From Singulisphaera sp. (GTDB lineage Bacteria > Planctomycetota > Planctomycetia > Isosphaerales > Isosphaeraceae): DNA of 64,000 nucleotides. Under the pieces are notes generated by a model. It was not told where the DNA came from. It saw only the letters and a list, made by a program, of their open reading frames with translations, and searched no databases. The position numbers and the translations under genes are program-made. The DNA lies in assembly GCA_027451445.1 (NCBI GenBank), contig DAIDJG010000113.1:51186-115185 (forward strand). Direction: 5' to 3'. Shown piece by piece: positions 28,696-39,316 of the stretch; within the stretch, counting starts at the first letter, position 1, and the number at the start of each line of letters is the position of its first letter.

Positions 28696-29439
28696 ATGCA
28701 GGTTTCGCTATTCATCACATGCTTCAACGATACGATCTTCCCGAAAACGGGGCAGGCCGTTGTTCACCTTCTGGAGCGTCTCGGCCATGTCGTCGACTTT
28801 CCGGCCGATCAGACCTGCTGCGGACAGATGCACTACAACACGGGGTATCAGCGCGAGGCCATCCCGCTGGTGCGCCGATTCGTCGAGGTGTTCCGCGACT
28901 CCGAGGTCGTCGTGTCGCCGTCGGCCTCGTGCGTGGGGATGGTCCGGGAACTGTACCCGCGTGCTGCCGAACTGGCAGGGGATCACGAGTTAGCGAAGTG
29001 CGTGGAGCACCTGATACCACGGGTCTTCGAGCTGACGGAGTTCCTGGTGCAGAAACTTGGCATCGAGGATGTCGGGGCCTATTTTCCGCATCGGGTGACC
29101 TACCATCCGACGTGCCATTCACTGCGGATGATCAGTGTCGGCGATGCACCGCTGCGCTTGCTCCGCAATGTCCGAGGCATGGAGTTAGTTACGCTGCCCC
29201 GCGCTGAGGAATGCTGCGGCTTTGGCGGCACGTTTGCGGTCAAGAATGCCGATACCTCCATGGCGATGCTCGGTGATAAGCTGCGCTGCGTGCTCGACAC
29301 GAGGGCCGAGTATTGCGTCGCGGCCGACAACTCGTGCTTGATGCACATCGGCGGGGCCTTGCACCGCCAGAGGGCAGGCGTGGGTATCCTTCACATCGCG
29401 GAAATACTCGCCTCGACGGAGAAGGGGGGGCATCGATGA
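28696..29439 (+). CDS. lutA: (Fe-S)-binding CCG-domain protein, lactate utilization LutA
   Basis: Two CCG domains: ITCFNDTIFP...TCCGQMHYNTGY and YHPTCHSLR...EECCGFGGTFAVKN. Followed by lutB and lutC. Confidence 0.94.
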   Translation: MQVSLFITCFNDTIFPKTGQAVVHLLERLGHVVDFPADQTCCGQMHYNTGYQREAIPLVRRFVEVFRDSEVVVSPSASCVGMVRELYPRAAELAGDHELAKCVEHLIPRVFELTEFLVQKLGIEDVGAYFPHRVTYHPTCHSLRMISVGDAPLRLLRNVRGMELVTLPRAEECCGFGGTFAVKNADTSMAMLGDKLRCVLDTRAEYCVAADNSCLMHIGGALHRQRAGVGILHIAEILASTEKGGHR

Positions 29440-30869
29440 AATACGAGCCGTTACCCACTCGCCCGGGCATTCGATTCGAAGATGCAGCACGCGCTGCGCT
29501 CGACAACACGCAGCTCCGCCGCAACATGGGCAAAGCCACGCAGACCATCCGTGCGAAACGGGCGGTGGTTGTCGAGGAGTTACCCGACTGGCAAGCCTTG
29601 CGCGAGGCGGGCCGTGCCATCAAGGAACGCACGATCCGCCACCTGGATCAGTATCTGCTCGAGCTCGAAGCATCGGTTCAGAGAGCCGGGGGACAGGTCC
29701 ACTGGGCGCGCGACGCGGCGGAAGCCAATCGCATTGTGACGTCGATCATCCAGGCAGAGAAGGCCCACGAGGTCATCAAGATCAAGTCGCTCACGACCGA
29801 CGAAATCGGGCTCAACGAGGCGCTCCTCGAGGAAGGGATCGAGGCCGTCGAGACCGACCTGGCCGAGCTGATCGTTCAGCTCGCGGGCGATCGATCGTCC
29901 CATATTCTCGTTCCGGCGATCCACAAGAACCGCTCGGAGATTCGCGACCTCTTCCAGCGCAAGCTGGGCCACTCGAACCTTTCCGACGAGCCCAAGGTGC
30001 TCGCGGCCGCGGCCCGAGCGCATCTGCGACGCAAGTTCCTCACCGTTCCGGTCGCCGTCAGCGGCGCCAACTTCGGTGTGGCGGAGACGGGTACGATCTG
30101 CATCGTCGAATCCGAAGGCAACGGCCGGATGTGCCTCACTTTGCCCCGGGTCCTGATCTCGATCATGGGCATCGAGAAGATCATTCCCGCCTGGCGCGAT
30201 TTCGAGGTCTTCCTCCAGCTTTTGCCGCGCTCGTCGACGGGCGAACGCATGAATCCCTACACCTCGTTCTGGACGGGCGTGGCACCCGGAGACGGGCCTC
30301 GCGCGTTCCACCTTGTCTTGCTCGACAACGGCCGATCTCGGGTACTGGCCGACCCCGTCGGGCGCCAGGCCCTCTACTGCATCCGCTGTAGCGCTTGCCT
30401 CAATATCTGCCCGGTCTACGAGCGCACCGGCGGCCACGCCTATCATTCGGTCTACCCGGGTCCGATCGGCGCGATCCTGACGCCGCAGCTCGTCGGCGTC
30501 GCCAACGCAAGCTCGCTGCCCTACGCCTCGTCGCTCTGTGGTGCCTGTTACGAAGTCTGCCCGGTCAAAATCAACATCCCCGAGGTCCTGATCCATTTGC
30601 GAGGCGAGGTCGTCCGCGAGAAGCAGGATCACCCCACGCCAGGAGGCCCGGACGTTGAGGGGCTCGCGATGAAGTTCCTCTCCTACGCATTCTCCGATCG
30701 CAAACGCTACGAGCGGGTCCAAAAGGTCGGGCGCGTGGGACAGCGGCTGATGACGCGAGGGGGCGTGATCGACCGTCTCCCTGGTCAGCTCGGCGGCTGG
30801 ACCGCGATGCGCGACGTGTTTCCCGTAGCCCCCCAAACGTTTCGGGAATGGTGGAGCGCACGGTCATGA
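29436..30869 (+). CDS. lutB: Lactate utilization iron-sulfur protein LutB
   Basis: CIRCSACLNICPVYERTGGHAYHSVYPGPIGAILTPQL and LCGACYEVCPVKINIPEVL. ATGA overlap with the lutA stop; ORF opens earlier at 29313. Confidence 0.95.
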   Translation: MKYEPLPTRPGIRFEDAARAALDNTQLRRNMGKATQTIRAKRAVVVEELPDWQALREAGRAIKERTIRHLDQYLLELEASVQRAGGQVHWARDAAEANRIVTSIIQAEKAHEVIKIKSLTTDEIGLNEALLEEGIEAVETDLAELIVQLAGDRSSHILVPAIHKNRSEIRDLFQRKLGHSNLSDEPKVLAAAARAHLRRKFLTVPVAVSGANFGVAETGTICIVESEGNGRMCLTLPRVLISIMGIEKIIPAWRDFEVFLQLLPRSSTGERMNPYTSFWTGVAPGDGPRAFHLVLLDNGRSRVLADPVGRQALYCIRCSACLNICPVYERTGGHAYHSVYPGPIGAILTPQLVGVANASSLPYASSLCGACYEVCPVKINIPEVLIHLRGEVVREKQDHPTPGGPDVEGLAMKFLSYAFSDRKRYERVQKVGRVGQRLMTRGGVIDRLPGQLGGWTAMRDVFPVAPQTFREWWSARS

Positions 30870-31543
30870 GCACCGCACGCGATGATATCTTGAGCCGCAT
30901 CCGAGGCGCTCTCGAGGATATTCCCTCCGCAGAGCGTTCGGAGCATGTCGCGATACCGCGCCGGTACAACGAACAGGAGTCGATTCCGCACCCCGAGCTC
31001 GTCGATCGTTTCATCGCGCGGGTTCGAGAGTACAAGGCCCAGGTTCGCCGTGTTACACAGGATTCACTCGCGGCATCGATCGCCTCTGCGTGTACGGCTC
31101 GAAGCGTTCGGCGTTTGTTGGTCCCGGCGGATCTTCCCCCAGGCTGGGCGCCGGTGGCGATCGAACTCGTTGTTGATCGCGCGCTGACTTACGAACAACT
31201 CGAAGCGTGTGATGGGATCCTGACGGCCTGCACGTTGGGTATCGCCCAGACGGGAACGATCGTTCTCGATAGCGGTTCGGGGCAGGGCCGCAGAGCCGCG
31301 ACCCTGTTACCCGACTATCATCTGTGCGTGATCTACGATGATCAGATCGTCGGGTTGGTGCCCGAAGCAGTGGCTCGATTGAATGACGTCGCCCACCGTC
31401 CCGATCGGCCAATTACCTGGATTTCTGGTCCGTCGGCGACCTCAGACATCGAATTGAACCGGGTCGAGGGGGTGCACGGGCCGAGAACGCTCGAAGTGCT
31501 CGTTGTCGAAACCGTGCGTACGGCGACGTCGACGGACGGCTGA
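30866..31543 (+). CDS. lutC: Lactate utilization protein LutC (LUD domain)
   Basis: GILTACTLGIAQTGTIVLDSGSGQGRRAATLLPDYHLCVIYDDQIVGLVPEA; ATGA overlap with the lutB stop. Confidence 0.94.
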   Translation: MSTARDDILSRIRGALEDIPSAERSEHVAIPRRYNEQESIPHPELVDRFIARVREYKAQVRRVTQDSLAASIASACTARSVRRLLVPADLPPGWAPVAIELVVDRALTYEQLEACDGILTACTLGIAQTGTIVLDSGSGQGRRAATLLPDYHLCVIYDDQIVGLVPEAVARLNDVAHRPDRPITWISGPSATSDIELNRVEGVHGPRTLEVLVVETVRTATSTDG

Positions 31544-31604
31544 ACCGAATTCTCAACCCAGCCGACGAACGGTCATCCGCCCCAACGTCCTTTTCGGTCG
31601 AGGT

Positions 31605-32573
31605 CTAGGTGCGGCCGTGGTGCCGGTTTGCCGCAGAGGAGAGCAAGTACAGTGACACGAACGTATAGATCACAATCAGGACGATTCCCGTTGTGATGCG
31701 ATCCATGTCGAGACGTTCGGTAATCGGCTGAATGATCTCGCCAGCGCTATTCGGGTCATCGGAAGCTGAAACAGGGCGCTCAATGACTTTCGTCTCACTG
31801 TTGGCCTCAAAGACGGGCATGATGATGAGCGCGATAACGTTAAGCACAACCGCAAAGGTCAGCGCCGCCAGGAGCGTCTTCGGCGATTTCCCCTTGAGGA
31901 ATTGCAAGGATGCCCAGATCGCGAACAGGCAAAACGGAATGAAGTAGCGCCAGCCATACTGCACACCGGACAACGACTGGTAAACCGAATACGCCGCAGC
32001 CGCGGTGCTTCCGAGGAAGCATACTCCGCCGACGAGCATGACGTGCAGGGGGAGACCCATCGAGGGCGCGGAGGGCGGAGGGGCAAGGTCATCGTCGAGC
32101 CCCACGCGCATGCCCGTTTCGAGGTCGAGCCCGCAAGTCTGGCAAATGGACATCCCTGCTGGCACGAATCCAGAGCATGTGGGGCACCGCCGCGCTTTCG
32201 CGCGTGCTTCCGCCGCGTTCGGCCGGCGCGCAACCGGTTTGTCATCCTCGAAAAGCGCGAGCGCATCGCCTCCACCACGAGCGGGGCGCGAAGGTCTGGA
32301 CTCCGATTCAAGTTCCCCCAGCAAGGGAATATCGAACGTCTCTCGGAGATTGCCAGCGGAGGTCGGCAGATCGATGTCTCCGTGTCCCCGCTGCTTGATC
32401 TCCTCGGAAGAAGGATCTGCCGGCACGGCATCGTGAACCGACAAAGTGCCCGACGGAGCGGGCTCCGCGTAGAACTTCGTGCCGCATTTAGGGCACTTCA
32501 GGCGCTTGCCCGCCGCCTCTTCGGGAATGTTTAAGGTGGTCTTGCACTGGGTGCAATGAGTCGTTCGCGCCAT
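31605..32573 (-). CDS. Zinc-ribbon (MJ0042-type) membrane protein of unknown function
   Basis: MARTTHCTQCKTTLNIPEEAAGKRLKCPKCGTKFYAE, second ribbon CPTCSGFVPAGMSICQTCGLDLETG, then about four TM segments. Confidence 0.8.
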   Translation of the reverse strand: MARTTHCTQCKTTLNIPEEAAGKRLKCPKCGTKFYAEPAPSGTLSVHDAVPADPSSEEIKQRGHGDIDLPTSAGNLRETFDIPLLGELESESRPSRPARGGGDALALFEDDKPVARRPNAAEARAKARRCPTCSGFVPAGMSICQTCGLDLETGMRVGLDDDLAPPPSAPSMGLPLHVMLVGGVCFLGSTAAAAYSVYQSLSGVQYGWRYFIPFCLFAIWASLQFLKGKSPKTLLAALTFAVVLNVIALIIMPVFEANSETKVIERPVSASDDPNSAGEIIQPITERLDMDRITTGIVLIVIYTFVSLYLLSSAANRHHGRT

Positions 32574-33262
32574 AGCTCCTTGGACCCCTGACTGCTTTCG
32601 AACCCTGGGACCACGCTCCGCTACGTTCTGGGGTCTAGCCAAGTCCGTCTGGGACACTCTCGTCTTCATTTTACTCTTGCCTCGGGCATCGCGAACAGGA
32701 GGAATTGCCACAATTTCAACGCCATTCACAGGAATTTCTTAGGAGAGATCTCCGAAGGCGATGAGTCTTTGCTGCGACCAAACCGATCTTGGAGAAGCGT
32801 TGGGCCGTATTCGACAAGTGGGTTTTGTTGCGTGAGTCACGGACTCGCCCAAAAAAGCATGCCACTTTCCGTGTTGGGGCCGGAATCCTGGCCACCAGGG
32901 TCCGATCAAACATCGACCGTCAGCTACGCGGACAACTCCATTCGCCCATGCAATCATTGCGGCTTCTGAGAGGTTGTCAAGAGTTCTACTCGGTTTGTCA
33001 GAAAGGCACGCCCTGCTTTCGAAACACGGCAATGGCGCCGAGTCCGGTCGATCCCAATTGTCATACGATCTGAAGACGGGTTTGGATCGCTACTTGATTG
33101 TGCTTCGCGACATTCTTGACCCCACGCGCGGCGACCGTTAGTGTCAGGCATTAAGGGTTGCTGCGGGGCCGTTTTGTACGCCGGCAAGAATCCAGGACGA
33201 ACGATGGGCTGACCGCTCCTCCGGTTCGCCTTCCTCTCTTACCTTTTGTGGAGATCACTTCC

Positions 33263-34741
33263 ATGAGTGAGACGCAGTCAGTCAGCCGTCGGGGGTTCTT
33301 GGAAACCGCGGGAATCGCGACGGGCGCGGTGATGGCGGCGGGTACGTTTGCCCATCCGGCCATCGGTAAGGTCAAAGGGGCGAACGACCGAATCAACTTC
33401 GCGATCCTCGGCCCTGGCGGACGGGCTCAGGCGCACATCAACGTGCTGCTCGCGATGAAGGACGAGGAGAAGCCCGTCGATATCATCGCGGTCGCGGACG
33501 TCTATCAGAAGAACCGCGAGAACGCGCAGAAGAAGACGAAGTGCAAACAGGCCGAGGTCGATTACCGCAAGGTTCTCGAGAACAAGGACGTCGATGCGGT
33601 CGTCATCGCGACGCCGGACCACTGGCACGCCAAGATGTCGATTGACGCGATGGAGGCGGGCAAGGACGTCTACTGCGAAAAGCCGATGACGCACACGATC
33701 GACGAGGCCCGCCGTGTCTCCGAAACACAAAGGCGGACCGGCCAGATCTTCACCGTCGGTGTCCAGTCGACGGCCGACCCGCGCTGGAAGATGGCCAATG
33801 AAATGATCACGGCCGGGAAGATTGGCCACGTCATGCAGGGCCAGACGAGCTACTACCGGAACAGCAACGGCGGCCAGTGGCGCTACTATCATCTCACGGA
33901 AGACATGAGCCCCAAGACGGTCGACTGGAAGATGTTCCTTGGCACCGAGTTCGGGCTCGCGCCGGACATGCCGTTCAACCGCGCAAAGTTTGCGCAGTGG
34001 CGCTGCTACTGGGAGTTCGGCGGCGGCATGTACACCGACCTGTTCGTGCACCAGCTCACCCACCTGATCCAGGCGATGGGCGTCCGCTTCCCCAGGCGTG
34101 TGGTGGGCGGCGGCGGCCTCTACCTCGAGTACGACGGGCGCGATGTCCCTGACGTGGCGACGGTCGTGGCCGACTACGACGAGGGCTGCCAGGTCATCAT
34201 CTCCGCCACCATGTGCAACGACGTCCAGCTTGGCGAGGTGATCCGCGGGCACACCGGCAACATTCGCTTCGCCGGCGTTCCCAAGGATGGTTTCAACCTG
34301 GCCTCGCAGGACCACGCGCTCAAGGGCAAGCCCGCCCCTCCCGGTGGCAACATGGGCGAAGGTGGAGAAATCTACAAGCCCGAGCAGCCTCGTGACGACA
34401 CGCGTGCACTTTGGGAGCACTTCATGGGCTGCCTCCGCTCACGGAATCCCGAAACGCTCTGCCCGGCGGAAACCGGCTACGCGGCGATCACGACCGTGAA
34501 TATGGGCGTGCAGTCGTACCGCGAGGGCAAGGCGCTATTCTTCGACAAGGGGACCGGCGCGGTGACCGAGGCCGACAGCTCGTGGGCCGTGCGCTGGGAG
34601 ACGATGAGCAAGCTCCGTGCGAAGCCGCATCAGGTGATTGGCTGGACCGCCGGTGAAACCGGCTCGCTGCTGGTCGCGCCCGACTACCAGAAGCTGGAGG
34701 GCGACTGGATCGACGGGAAAGACCCCGCCGCGAAGGCGTGA
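33263..34741 (+). CDS. Gfo/Idh/MocA family oxidoreductase with Tat signal
   Basis: MSETQSVSRRGFLETAGIATGAVMAAG; INFAILGPGGRAQAH; VVIATPDHWHAKMSIDAMEAGKDVYCEKPMTHTIDEA. Confidence 0.95.
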   Translation: MSETQSVSRRGFLETAGIATGAVMAAGTFAHPAIGKVKGANDRINFAILGPGGRAQAHINVLLAMKDEEKPVDIIAVADVYQKNRENAQKKTKCKQAEVDYRKVLENKDVDAVVIATPDHWHAKMSIDAMEAGKDVYCEKPMTHTIDEARRVSETQRRTGQIFTVGVQSTADPRWKMANEMITAGKIGHVMQGQTSYYRNSNGGQWRYYHLTEDMSPKTVDWKMFLGTEFGLAPDMPFNRAKFAQWRCYWEFGGGMYTDLFVHQLTHLIQAMGVRFPRRVVGGGGLYLEYDGRDVPDVATVVADYDEGCQVIISATMCNDVQLGEVIRGHTGNIRFAGVPKDGFNLASQDHALKGKPAPPGGNMGEGGEIYKPEQPRDDTRALWEHFMGCLRSRNPETLCPAETGYAAITTVNMGVQSYREGKALFFDKGTGAVTEADSSWAVRWETMSKLRAKPHQVIGWTAGETGSLLVAPDYQKLEGDWIDGKDPAAKA

Positions 34742-34772
34742 GCCGGTCGTTAACGCGACGCGTAAGCATGGC

Positions 34773-34813
34773 ACGACCGGCCCTGGAGTTTGACTCCGGG
34801 GTCGGTCGTTTTT
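34773..34813 (+). terminator. Rho-independent terminator after the Gfo/Idh/MocA gene
   Basis: acgaccggccctggag-tttga-ctccggggtcggtcgt followed by a short T run. Confidence 0.85.
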
Positions 34814-34815
34814 GT

Positions 34816-35997
34816 TCAGACGTTCGTCAAGAACTCGGGAGCCTGCGCAGGAGTTGAGGACGGTTCATACCACCGGCCCGCGACGCAGGTCGAAACGAGT
34901 TCAAAAGAACGCAGCGCGGGCACGTGGTGGAAGCGGACCAGGTTCGCTTGCGCTTGCGGTTTTAGGTCGGGTGTCGGTCGGCCGAGAAGGCGTGCGGGGT
35001 TACGTGTAACCGTGGCGATGGCTTCAGCGAGCGTCAGTTCACTCGCCTGGAGCAAGTTTGCGATCCCCACGTCGAGATCCTGGTTGGAACCTGCAAGATA
35101 AGGAGTGCCCGCGACGACGACCTTCCCGGATGGGTCTACCGCCCATTCGCCATAGCGGCCCGGCGGGAGGCCCGCGAGCGGGCTTGCGTCACTGACCAGG
35201 ATCAGCCGCTCTGGCCCTTTGGCCCGGGCGAGCACGCGTAACGTGGAGCGCTCGAGGTGGTGGCCGTCGGCGATGAGCGAAGCTGTGAGCTCATCGAGAG
35301 CGGCTTGCTCCCAGATGGGATTGGGATGGCGGGGCAAGGTCGCGACGATTCCATTGCCGAGATGGGTGCTCAGTCGGGCACCCGCGTCGACTGCCGCGCG
35401 CAGGGTTTCGGCGTCTGCGGCGGTGTGTCCGAGCGCAATGGTCACACCGGCGTCCGTTGCACGTCGGATGAACTCCAGCGCCCCGGGTCTCTCGGGAGCC
35501 AGAGTAATCAGAACCACGCGGCCACCGCTTGCTTCTTGCAACTGCAGGAACTCATCCCAATCCGGCCCGCGCACGGCAGACAGCGGGTGGGCCCCGCGGT
35601 ATCCGTCGAGCTCTGAGATCGACGGTCCCTCCAGATGAATCCCCACGACGAGTTCGTTCACATCGGGGAATGCGTCACACGCGGCGGCGATGGCGCTTAC
35701 GCCCTTGAGCATGCCTTCAGGCGACGCGGTGATCAGGGTCGGGCACAAACGCGCGGTGCCGAGCGAGCATTGAGCGCGAATGATGGCGGCGGCCTGCTCT
35801 CGGCTCAGAGCCGGGTCCGAAAATGAGATACCCCAGCGGCCGTTGAGTTGAATGTCCCAGAATGCAGGGGCGACCCATTCGTCGTCCGCAGTGACCTGCT
35901 CCGGCCCCTCCCCGGGAAGGATTCGAGCGATGTTGGTACCTTCGAGCTCGACACAAACCCATTCCCCGGTCTCGAAGTGGCGCGCGATCACGTTCAT
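34816..35997 (-). CDS. nagA: N-acetylglucosamine-6-phosphate deacetylase-like amidohydrolase
   Basis: VVGIHLEGPSIS...GAHP, IALGHTAADAETL, STHLGN, LILVSDASPLAGLPPGRY, NPARLLG. Confidence 0.85.
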   Translation of the reverse strand: MNVIARHFETGEWVCVELEGTNIARILPGEGPEQVTADDEWVAPAFWDIQLNGRWGISFSDPALSREQAAAIIRAQCSLGTARLCPTLITASPEGMLKGVSAIAAACDAFPDVNELVVGIHLEGPSISELDGYRGAHPLSAVRGPDWDEFLQLQEASGGRVVLITLAPERPGALEFIRRATDAGVTIALGHTAADAETLRAAVDAGARLSTHLGNGIVATLPRHPNPIWEQAALDELTASLIADGHHLERSTLRVLARAKGPERLILVSDASPLAGLPPGRYGEWAVDPSGKVVVAGTPYLAGSNQDLDVGIANLLQASELTLAEAIATVTRNPARLLGRPTPDLKPQAQANLVRFHHVPALRSFELVSTCVAGRWYEPSSTPAQAPEFLTNV

Positions 35998-36021
35998 GAA
36001 CGGTTCCCTCAGTAGCCCCGA

Positions 36022-37623
36022 TCAACGGCGCGCCAGTGCGGCGCCGATGAAATCGCGAAAGAGCGGGTGCGCCCCGGTCGGCTTCGACTTGAACTCAGGA
36101 TGGAACTGAACGGCGAGAAACCAGGGGTGACCGGTGAGTTCGACGATCTCGACGAGCGTGCCATCGGGGCTGACGCCGCTCGCCACAAAGCCCTGTTCCT
36201 CGAATTGTGCGCGATAGACGTCATTGAACTCGTATCGATGCCGGTGCCGTTCGCGAATCTGCTCTTTGCCGTAAGCCTTTCGCGCCAGGCTGTCCGGAGC
36301 AAGCAGGCACTCCCAGGAGCCCAGCCGCATCGTCCCGCCTCGCTGCTCGACCGCTTCCTGCTCCTCCATGAGTGAGATGACGGGGTAGGGCGTCTCGCGG
36401 TCGAACTCGGTGCTGTTCGCGCCTTCCATCCCCAGGACGTCCCTCGCGAATTCGACCACCGCGCATTGCATTCCCAGGCAGATCCCAAAGAACGGAATTT
36501 GCCGCGTCCTCGCATAGCGGATGGCTTCAATCTTGCCTTCGATTCCCCGCATTCCGAACCCGCCCGGCACGAGGATCCCATCGACCCCCGCCAGCAAGCT
36601 TGCCGCCGCGCCGTTGGTCACGTTCTCGGCTTCCACGCGATGGACAACGACCCTCGTTCGGTGCGCGATCCCCGCGTGATCGAGCGATTCGTAGACCGAC
36701 TTGTAGGCATCCCTGTGCTTCATGTACTTGCCGACCACGGCGATGCGCACCTCGTGGGCAGGATTCTTCACCCGGTCGACCAGATCGCGCCAGTCGCTGA
36801 TATCGAGCGAACCGGTCTTGAGGCCGAGCCGCTTCACCAGCATCTCGTCGAGTCCGTTGTTCACGAGGCTCAGCGGGACCTCGTAAATCGAGAACTCCTT
36901 GTCGCGCTCCTCGATAACCGCCTTCTTCTCAACGTTGCAGAAGAGGGCGATTTTCTCCTTTTCGTCGTTCGGGATGGGATGTTCGGTGCGGCAGATGAGG
37001 AGGTCGGGCTGGATACCAATCTGTCGCAGAGCGCTGACGGAGTGTTGCGTGGGCTTGGTCTTCAGTTCCGCCGCGGCCTTGAGGTAAGGAACGAGCGTCA
37101 GGTGAATAAACAGGCAGTTCTCGCGTCCCACGTCGAGCGCAAACTGGCGGATCGCCTCGAGGAACGGCAGGCTTTCGATGTCGCCGATGGTGCCGCCGAT
37201 CTCGGTGATCACGACGTCCACATCGTCGTTCACGAGCTTCAGTACGGCGGCCTTGATCTCATCGGTGACGTGGGGGATGACCTGAACGGTGCGCCCTTCG
37301 TAGTGGATCCCGGCGCGTTCTTTCTGAATCACGGACAGGTAGATCTGGCCCGTCGTGTAATTGCAGTCGCGCGTGAGCGGTGCCTGGGTGAAGCGCTCGT
37401 AGTGTCCCAGATCGAGGTCGGTCTCCGCGCCGTCGTCGAGGACATAGACCTCGCCGTGCTGGTACGGGCTCATCGTTCCGGGGTCGACGTTGATGTAGGG
37501 ATCGAACTTCTGGAGCCGGACCCGCAGGCCTCGGTGCTCCAGCAGCATCCCGATCGAGGCGCACGTGAGACCCTTACCGAGTGAGCTGACCACTCCCCCA
37601 GTTACGAAAATATGCTTCGCCAT
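36022..37623 (-). CDS. pyrG: CTP synthase
   Basis: [106 protein letters not shown]. Confidence 0.98.
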   Translation of the reverse strand: MAKHIFVTGGVVSSLGKGLTCASIGMLLEHRGLRVRLQKFDPYINVDPGTMSPYQHGEVYVLDDGAETDLDLGHYERFTQAPLTRDCNYTTGQIYLSVIQKERAGIHYEGRTVQVIPHVTDEIKAAVLKLVNDDVDVVITEIGGTIGDIESLPFLEAIRQFALDVGRENCLFIHLTLVPYLKAAAELKTKPTQHSVSALRQIGIQPDLLICRTEHPIPNDEKEKIALFCNVEKKAVIEERDKEFSIYEVPLSLVNNGLDEMLVKRLGLKTGSLDISDWRDLVDRVKNPAHEVRIAVVGKYMKHRDAYKSVYESLDHAGIAHRTRVVVHRVEAENVTNGAAASLLAGVDGILVPGGFGMRGIEGKIEAIRYARTRQIPFFGICLGMQCAVVEFARDVLGMEGANSTEFDRETPYPVISLMEEQEAVEQRGGTMRLGSWECLLAPDSLARKAYGKEQIRERHRHRYEFNDVYRAQFEEQGFVASGVSPDGTLVEIVELTGHPWFLAVQFHPEFKSKPTGAHPLFRDFIGAALARR

Positions 37624-37842
37624 CGTTGTTTCCGCTGAACCCTCGACGCTCATCGCCCGGCCGCAAGGACCACACTATACCATGAAGGACGAAGGCCCGT
37701 CCTTAGCGGTTCGGCGGTGACGGAAGGCGCAAAGGTTCGGTCGGACATCCTGCGCAAGAATTGAGGCGACATCTCTGCGAAGATCCGCGCGCGTCAAATC
37801 TGCCCTGGGTCCGAACACGTCCGTAGAAGCGTCGCTTGCGAC

Positions 37843-38442
37843 TTATTTGGAAGCCGTGCCGGCGGCTTGCTTCACTTTCGGATCGCCGTGTGTGTCATCG
37901 GGCTTCTTCGATCCGCTGTTCGCCTTCGCCAGGAGGGTCTCCTGGACCTGGTGGCGCAGCATTTCATTGGGGTCCACATAGAGCTTCGGCCCAACCGACG
38001 AAACGGCCGCGAATTGCCCGGTCGGTCCGGCCGCTCCCGGCGCCTTGCGTTTGTAGATGATGCGACACTCGCGGATGTGGGTCATGTCCTTCTCTTCGAA
38101 CGAAGCGGCTCGCTCGACCTTTCCCAATCGAACCATCTGGTTGAGCGAGGTGAGGTAGGGGGCCGTTTCGATGTCGGTCTTCCGCCCCACGTCGATGGTG
38201 CGCTGGCCCTCGTCGACCTCTTCCGCTCGAACAATCTCGTACCCCTCCGGGAAATGCCGCATCATGAGCTCGTCGGCCTCGCCGCGGAAGTTAAGCTTCG
38301 TAAAGTAGGTGTTCGCGGGGATCGCGACAACGCCGAACTCATTGTCCTGATAGACGTAGCGTGCAACAGGGGGGGTGGCACACCCGGCGACGGCAAGCCA
38401 GACCAGGCCGACGCAGGACGCCTTGATTTCGCTCCGCCTCAA
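37843..38442 (-). CDS. Putative lipoprotein of unknown function
   Basis: Lipobox VWLAVAGCATPP; otherwise no recognised domain. Confidence 0.7.
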   Translation of the reverse strand: MRRSEIKASCVGLVWLAVAGCATPPVARYVYQDNEFGVVAIPANTYFTKLNFRGEADELMMRHFPEGYEIVRAEEVDEGQRTIDVGRKTDIETAPYLTSLNQMVRLGKVERAASFEEKDMTHIRECRIIYKRKAPGAAGPTGQFAAVSSVGPKLYVDPNEMLRHQVQETLLAKANSGSKKPDDTHGDPKVKQAAGTASK

Positions 38443-38837
38443 ACGGCTCTCCTTGCCCTAAAAACGAGAGCGCGACGACCAAAATGCGGCCGCCGCCGGG
38501 ATCGTGATGGGAAATGACCCGCTCGGCGCTCTCGAGAGATATGTCAGGGCGGCGATCTGTATAAGCGGACGACACACGCGTGTCAACCTCGGTTTCTCGG
38601 ACTTCGTGAACACCTGCGGCGCTGCAAGCACCGAGTCAGATCCAGATTAGTAAGGTGGTGGATTTGAGCTTGCTCAAGTTCGCTCCGAAGGAATAATCAC
38701 GGGCGGTACGTCCAGTCGGGACGATTCCCCAGGTCGGACGGCGACCGTGGACCTCACGGTCCGCGAGAGGACTGCGTGAGGCCTACGAGCGTTGACCGCT
38801 CGCCTTATAGCTTGCGTCCTCAGGAGGAGGTTTCTCA

Positions 38838-39170
38838 ATGGCGACTGCGCAGGACATCCGGTCGAAGCTGGAATCGCTTACCACCGAAGAATTTGATGCG
38901 TTTGACAACCAGTTCCCGTTCGACGGTCAGTTACGATCGCCGGCAGGCTATGAGCGGTTGTTTTACGACCAGCCACAGTTGGAGCCTGCGTTTTGCCGGA
39001 TGCTCGGACTCCCCTCAGAAAGTGAGAAGGTCACGCAAGCAACCATCGACTCCGCAGCGGCGGCGAAACTCAGCGCGCGGGCCTCGATCGATTCGGCACG
39101 CTGGGCAAGGGTCGCAGGTCTGTGCTCGCTGGCTGCCCTGGCCGTCTCGGTGGCAGCGCTCTTCCGGTAA
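38838..39170 (+). CDS. Small hypothetical protein with C-terminal TM segment
   Basis: AGGAGG RBS upstream; C-terminal VAGLCSLAALAVSVAALFR. Confidence 0.6.
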   Translation: MATAQDIRSKLESLTTEEFDAFDNQFPFDGQLRSPAGYERLFYDQPQLEPAFCRMLGLPSESEKVTQATIDSAAAAKLSARASIDSARWARVAGLCSLAALAVSVAALFR

Positions 39171-39316
39171 TCGCGATAAACGGGGCAAATTGCCCACGAC
39201 TTTAAGTTGTACCCAGCGTAGGAACACCACAGCGCCTGCTTGTTCCGGTGCTGAATCGCCGATTAGAATGAACACGGTCGAGTTTCTGACTCTTCCGACC
39301 GTGGGAGCCGTCCGCG

